7,966 nt of DNA from Candidatus Portnoyibacteriota bacterium. GTDB taxonomy: Bacteria > Patescibacteriota > Minisyncoccia > RBG-13-40-8-A > JAUWHN01. A program made the position numbers and the translations under genes. Under the pieces are notes generated by a model. It did no database searches and was not told where the DNA came from. It saw only the letters and a list, made by a program, of their open reading frames with translations. The stretch spans positions 1-7,966 of the forward strand of contig JAUWHN010000040.1 of NCBI GenBank assembly GCA_030605865.1, in the 5' to 3' direction. This document shows, in pieces, positions 5,510 to 7,966 of this stretch; position 1 is the stretch's first letter; every line of letters starts with the position of its first letter.

Positions 5510-7260
5510 AGCAGGAACATACTCGCAATTTCTGTGTACTTAGTCATATTGATCACGGTAAGTCGACTTTGGCTGACCGTTTTTTAGAAATTACTAAGAC
5601 AATTGATTTAAGAAAAATGCAGCCGCAATATCTGGACAGAATGGCCTTAGAGCGTGAACGGGGTATCACTATCAAAATGCAACCTGTCCGGATGTCCTGG
5701 AAGGATTATACCCTAAACTTAATTGACACGCCGGGGCATGTTGATTTTTCTTACGAAGTTTCCCGGAGCTTGGCTGCTGTTGAGGGAGCTATTTTATTGG
5801 TTGACGCTACCGAGGGTATTCAAGCCCAAACAATCGCTAATTTAGAAATGGCTCAAAAAGAAGGATTAACGATAATATCAGTAATTAACAAAATAGATGT
5901 TGCCAATCACGAACAAATAGAAAAAACAAAAAAAGAATTAATAAATCTTCTAAAAATAGCAGAAAAGAATATTTTTCTTGTTTCAGCTAAAACAGGAGAG
6001 GGAATCGAGGAATTGATAGAAAAAGTGATAGAAAGAGTGCCGATGCCCGCCTACGCTAAAGCTTCCGCCTTCGCTAAAGCTACGGTGGACAAGTCGGCGG
6101 GTGAATCTAAAATGAGAGCCCTCATTTTCGATTCAGAATATGATTTCTATAAAGGGGTAATAGCGTATATCAGAATGGTTGATGGAGAGATTAAAAACAA
6201 AGATAAAATCTATTTAATAGGTTCAAAAACGCCGGCCGAAGCAATTGAAGTGGGTTATTTTAAACCAGAGCTAACTCCGTGCGATAAACTGAAAACTGGA
6301 GAAATTGGCTACGTTGCCACTGGATTAAAAGATATAGAAAAATGCCGCGTGGGAGATACTGTAACTGTTTATAGTTTAAAGTTTAAAGTTGATAGCCTAA
6401 AAGGCTATCAACAGCCGCAGTCAATGGTTTTTGCCAGTTTTTACCCAATTGATCCCAACGACTATAATCAACTAAGAGACGGGCTTGGAAAGTTAAAGTT
6501 AAATGATGCCTCTTTAAGATTCGAAACAGAATCTTTATCGGGCTTGGGTCGGGGTTTCCGTTGCGGTTTTTTGGGAATGCTTCATTTAGAAATTGTCAGC
6601 GAAAGATTAAAAAGAGATTATGGTTTGGATTTAATAATTACTTCGCCCAGCGTTGTTTATAAAGATACGGAAGAACCATGGGTAGAATTAGAAATCATTA
6701 CTCCGGAAAAATATCTTGGTCAGATTAATAAATTATTAAGCAATTTTCCGGGTAAATTTAAAGCTCCAAAATGGTTAACCAAAGAAAAAATTGTTATTAA
6801 ATTTGAAGGACCGCTCGATATTATCTTACAGGGATTCTATGACAAACTAAAAACCGCGGGCTCTGGTTATGCTTCAATGAGCTACAAACTAATGGGTTAT
6901 AAAAAGGCTGATTTAGTTAACTTGGATATTCTGATTAATCAAGAAAAAATAGAAGCATTTTCAAAAATAGTTCGCAAGCAAGATGCCTATAAAATAGCTA
7001 AAAAAATGACAAAGATTTTGAAAGAAAATATTCCTCCGCAACAATTTGCTTTTCCAATCCAGGCAGCTGTCTCCGGGAAAATTATTGCCAGAGAAACAAA
7101 AAAAGCCCTGCGAAAAGATGTAATCGCCGGGCTTTATGGCGGTGACTATACTCGAAAAAGAAAGTTATTAGAAAAACAAAAAAAAGGAAAGAAAAAATTA
7201 GCAAAATTTGGAAAAATAACTATTCCATCGGAAGTGTTCTTAAAAGTATTAAAATCTTAA
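5506..7260 (+). CDS. lepA: LepA (EF4) ribosome-associated translational GTPase
   Basis: The 584-residue protein follows LepA/EF4 end to end. LepA binds the ribosome and is linked to translation fidelity and 30S maturation. GTPase motifs: HIDHGKST (14-21; Ser13 stands where Ala is common), RGITI (52-56), DTPGH (74-78), NKID (128-131) and SAK (160-162). Domain II follows from about 203. LNDASLRFE, then GRGFRCGFLGMLHLEI and the EF-G-like DLIITSPSVVYK are LepA signatures. The C-terminal domain ends with YGGDYTRKRKLLEKQKKGKKK, the lineage-specific LepA tail. About 18 extra residues (AYAKASAFAKATVDKSAG, 182-199) are inserted between the GTPase domain and domain II, from a repeat element. A second structured repeat encodes residues 290-303. 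E. coli LepA has 599 residues, so the protein is near normal size. No SD is visible; initiation probably depends on the ATGA overlap with murJ. The stop codon overlaps that of the convergent gene. Confidence 0.97.
   Translation: MKQEHTRNFCVLSHIDHGKSTLADRFLEITKTIDLRKMQPQYLDRMALERERGITIKMQPVRMSWKDYTLNLIDTPGHVDFSYEVSRSLAAVEGAILLVDATEGIQAQTIANLEMAQKEGLTIISVINKIDVANHEQIEKTKKELINLLKIAEKNIFLVSAKTGEGIEELIEKVIERVPMPAYAKASAFAKATVDKSAGESKMRALIFDSEYDFYKGVIAYIRMVDGEIKNKDKIYLIGSKTPAEAIEVGYFKPELTPCDKLKTGEIGYVATGLKDIEKCRVGDTVTVYSLKFKVDSLKGYQQPQSMVFASFYPIDPNDYNQLRDGLGKLKLNDASLRFETESLSGLGRGFRCGFLGMLHLEIVSERLKRDYGLDLIITSPSVVYKDTEEPWVELEIITPEKYLGQINKLLSNFPGKFKAPKWLTKEKIVIKFEGPLDIILQGFYDKLKTAGSGYASMSYKLMGYKKADLVNLDILINQEKIEAFSKIVRKQDAYKIAKKMTKILKENIPPQQFAFPIQAAVSGKIIARETKKALRKDVIAGLYGGDYTRKRKLLEKQKKGKKKLAKFGKITIPSEVFLKVLKS
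6046..6101. repeat. 56-bp in-frame repeat element in lepA with terminal inverted repeats
   Basis: The element is bounded by CCCGCC (6046-6051) and GGCGGG (6096-6101). Inside, CGCTAAAGCT occurs twice at an 18-bp spacing (6054-6063, 6072-6081), giving the peptide repeat YAKASA/FAKATV. It is GC-richer than its surroundings and adds an alanine- and lysine-rich stretch between the G domain and domain II. E. coli LepA has only a short PPEGDPDGP linker there. From memory, very similar AKASAFAKATVDKSAG peptides recur in unrelated CPR proteins, which would mark it as a dispersed element. Confidence 0.85.
6373..6412. repeat. 7-bp tandem repeat plus perfect 11-bp hairpin in lepA
   Basis: AGTTTAA is repeated in tandem about 2.6 times (6373-6390). 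It overlaps a perfect stem-loop with arms GTTGATAGCCT (6388-6398) and AGGCTATCAAC (6402-6412) around AAA. It encodes residues 290-303 (SLKFKVDSLKGYQQ), in a loop of domain II where LepA proteins vary in sequence but have similar length. It may be a replacement of native loop sequence rather than a pure insertion. Confidence 0.75.
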
Positions 7261-7966
7261 GGACATTTTATTTGATGCCAGGGCCACCATGGGAAAGCGC
7301 TAGGATCAGCTAAAAAAACCATTACTGAATTAATAATAATCCAAGCTACAAGAGCAACAACAATTCCAATAACAGCAAACAAAATTGCCTTTTTCCCCTT
7401 AGTTACTGGTTCAGGAGATCCACCACCGGTTAAAATCATTATTCCGCCAAAAATAATAAATAAAGTAGCCATAATCAATACCATTTTCAACATATTGTTA
7501 ATAATATTTTTAGCCAAAACAAAAAAGTGGCATAACTGACAATCGGGAGTACCGGGCCGGCCACAAGGAACAAGCCCTGGGGGAGGAGGTCCGATAACCG
7601 CAACCTCGACTGAATCAGTATTTGAGCCTCCCGGGCCAGTACAGGTGATAGTATAATAGGTAGTTGTGGCTGGTGAAACATCCTGATTATCAGAAGTAAC
7701 TGTAGAGGTTGTCCAAGGAGCGCTACAGCTATCAGCATTAGTCGATGACCAACTTAAAGTACTTGAGTCACCTTCATCAATAGTTGAAGGATCAGCAGTT
7801 AAGCTGACAGTGGGAGCAGGGGGACCAACATAGGTATAGCCACTAGGCAGAGTGTAGCTCTGGCCATCTGGGTTGGTAACCACCACATTCACAGCACCTG
7901 CTGTATGCTCAGGGGTGGTGACTTCAATTTCAGTAGAACTAATCGTGTTGACAGTAGCAGGTGTTC
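7257..7966 (-). CDS. Surface protein: IPT/TIG and Ig-like domains fused to a T4SS-pilin-like membrane module (5' partial)
   Basis: The frame stays open to the window edge, so the true start lies outside; the internal GTG at 7892 is not a convincing start because it falls inside a domain. At least 235 codons are present. In order: the C-terminal part of an IPT/TIG domain (ATVNTISSTEIEVTTPEHTAGAV, split here, ending in NVVVTNPDGQ and YTYV); an Ig-like domain (PTVSLTADPSTIDEGDSST, then LSWSSTNADSCSA, ending TYYTITCTGPGG and SVEVAV); a PPPP linker; then GLVPCG and PDCQLCHFF; then two membrane helices (about NIINNMLKMVLIMATLFIIF and KKAILFAVIGIVVALVAWII) separated by GGGSPEPVTKGKK; and a Trp-rich end (FPWWPWHQIKCP). 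The last module resembles the TrbC/VirB2-like 'T4SS pilin' family frequent in CPR bacteria. The extracellular domains suggest adhesion or surface display; actual pilus assembly is unproven. The stop overlaps that of lepA. Confidence 0.85.
   Translation of the reverse strand, partial: TPATVNTISSTEIEVTTPEHTAGAVNVVVTNPDGQSYTLPSGYTYVGPPAPTVSLTADPSTIDEGDSSTLSWSSTNADSCSAPWTTSTVTSDNQDVSPATTTYYTITCTGPGGSNTDSVEVAVIGPPPPGLVPCGRPGTPDCQLCHFFVLAKNIINNMLKMVLIMATLFIIFGGIMILTGGGSPEPVTKGKKAILFAVIGIVVALVAWIIINSVMVFLADPSAFPWWPWHQIKCP

Noticed and set aside
1..7966. Use of genetic code 25 (TGA as glycine)
   Set aside because: TGA ends murJ, the SPFH gene and the three-helix protein at sensible points, including both ATGA overlaps, so the standard bacterial code fits.

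Overview
The window looks like chromosome from an AT-rich candidate-phyla bacterium (Patescibacteria/CPR, most like Parcubacteria). Three things suggest this. A surface protein ends in the short cysteine-bearing, two-helix 'T4SS pilin'-like module common in that group. A VanW/YoaR-type wall protein, MurJ and LepA lie close together. GC-rich palindromic elements sit in frame inside otherwise AT-rich genes. This assignment is an inference from gene content; no 16S gene is present. TGA ends several genes, so the glycine-TGA code of Gracilibacteria/SR1 does not apply.

Layout from left to right: (1) The last 21 codons of a plus-strand membrane protein, then a strong stem-loop terminator (129-160). 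(2) A minus-strand two-gene operon (1681 to 183): an SPFH/band 7 membrane protein followed, with an ATGA overlap, by an unrecognised protein with three membrane segments. Both have strong Shine-Dalgarno sequences, and the operon has a perfect consensus sigma-70-type promoter. (3) A tRNA-Leu(UAG) on the plus strand with its own terminator. Its probable promoter diverges from the operon promoter, and the two -35 boxes are the arms of one 17-bp palindrome. (4) A minus-strand VanW-family protein (588 aa). (5) A plus-strand pair murJ-lepA overlapping by ATGA. (6) A minus-strand surface protein, cut by the window end, whose stop codon overlaps that of lepA.

MurJ (lipid II flippase) and the VanW-family protein, with its putative peptidoglycan-binding domains, both concern the cell wall and are divergently arranged. 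LepA is a ribosome-associated GTPase. The SPFH operon and the IPT/Ig/pilin-like protein are envelope proteins of unknown detailed role.

The most unusual signal is a set of four short structured repeat elements inside reading frames: a 2 x 21-bp GC-rich tandem repeat in vanW, a double hairpin forming the MurJ C-terminus just before the lepA start, a 56-bp element with terminal inverted repeats in lepA, and a 7-bp tandem repeat plus perfect 11-bp hairpin in lepA. All keep the frame open and fall in linkers, tails or variable loops. They behave like protein-coding palindromic elements comparable in style to the RPE elements of Rickettsia. No CRISPR array, insertion sequence or defence system is visible.
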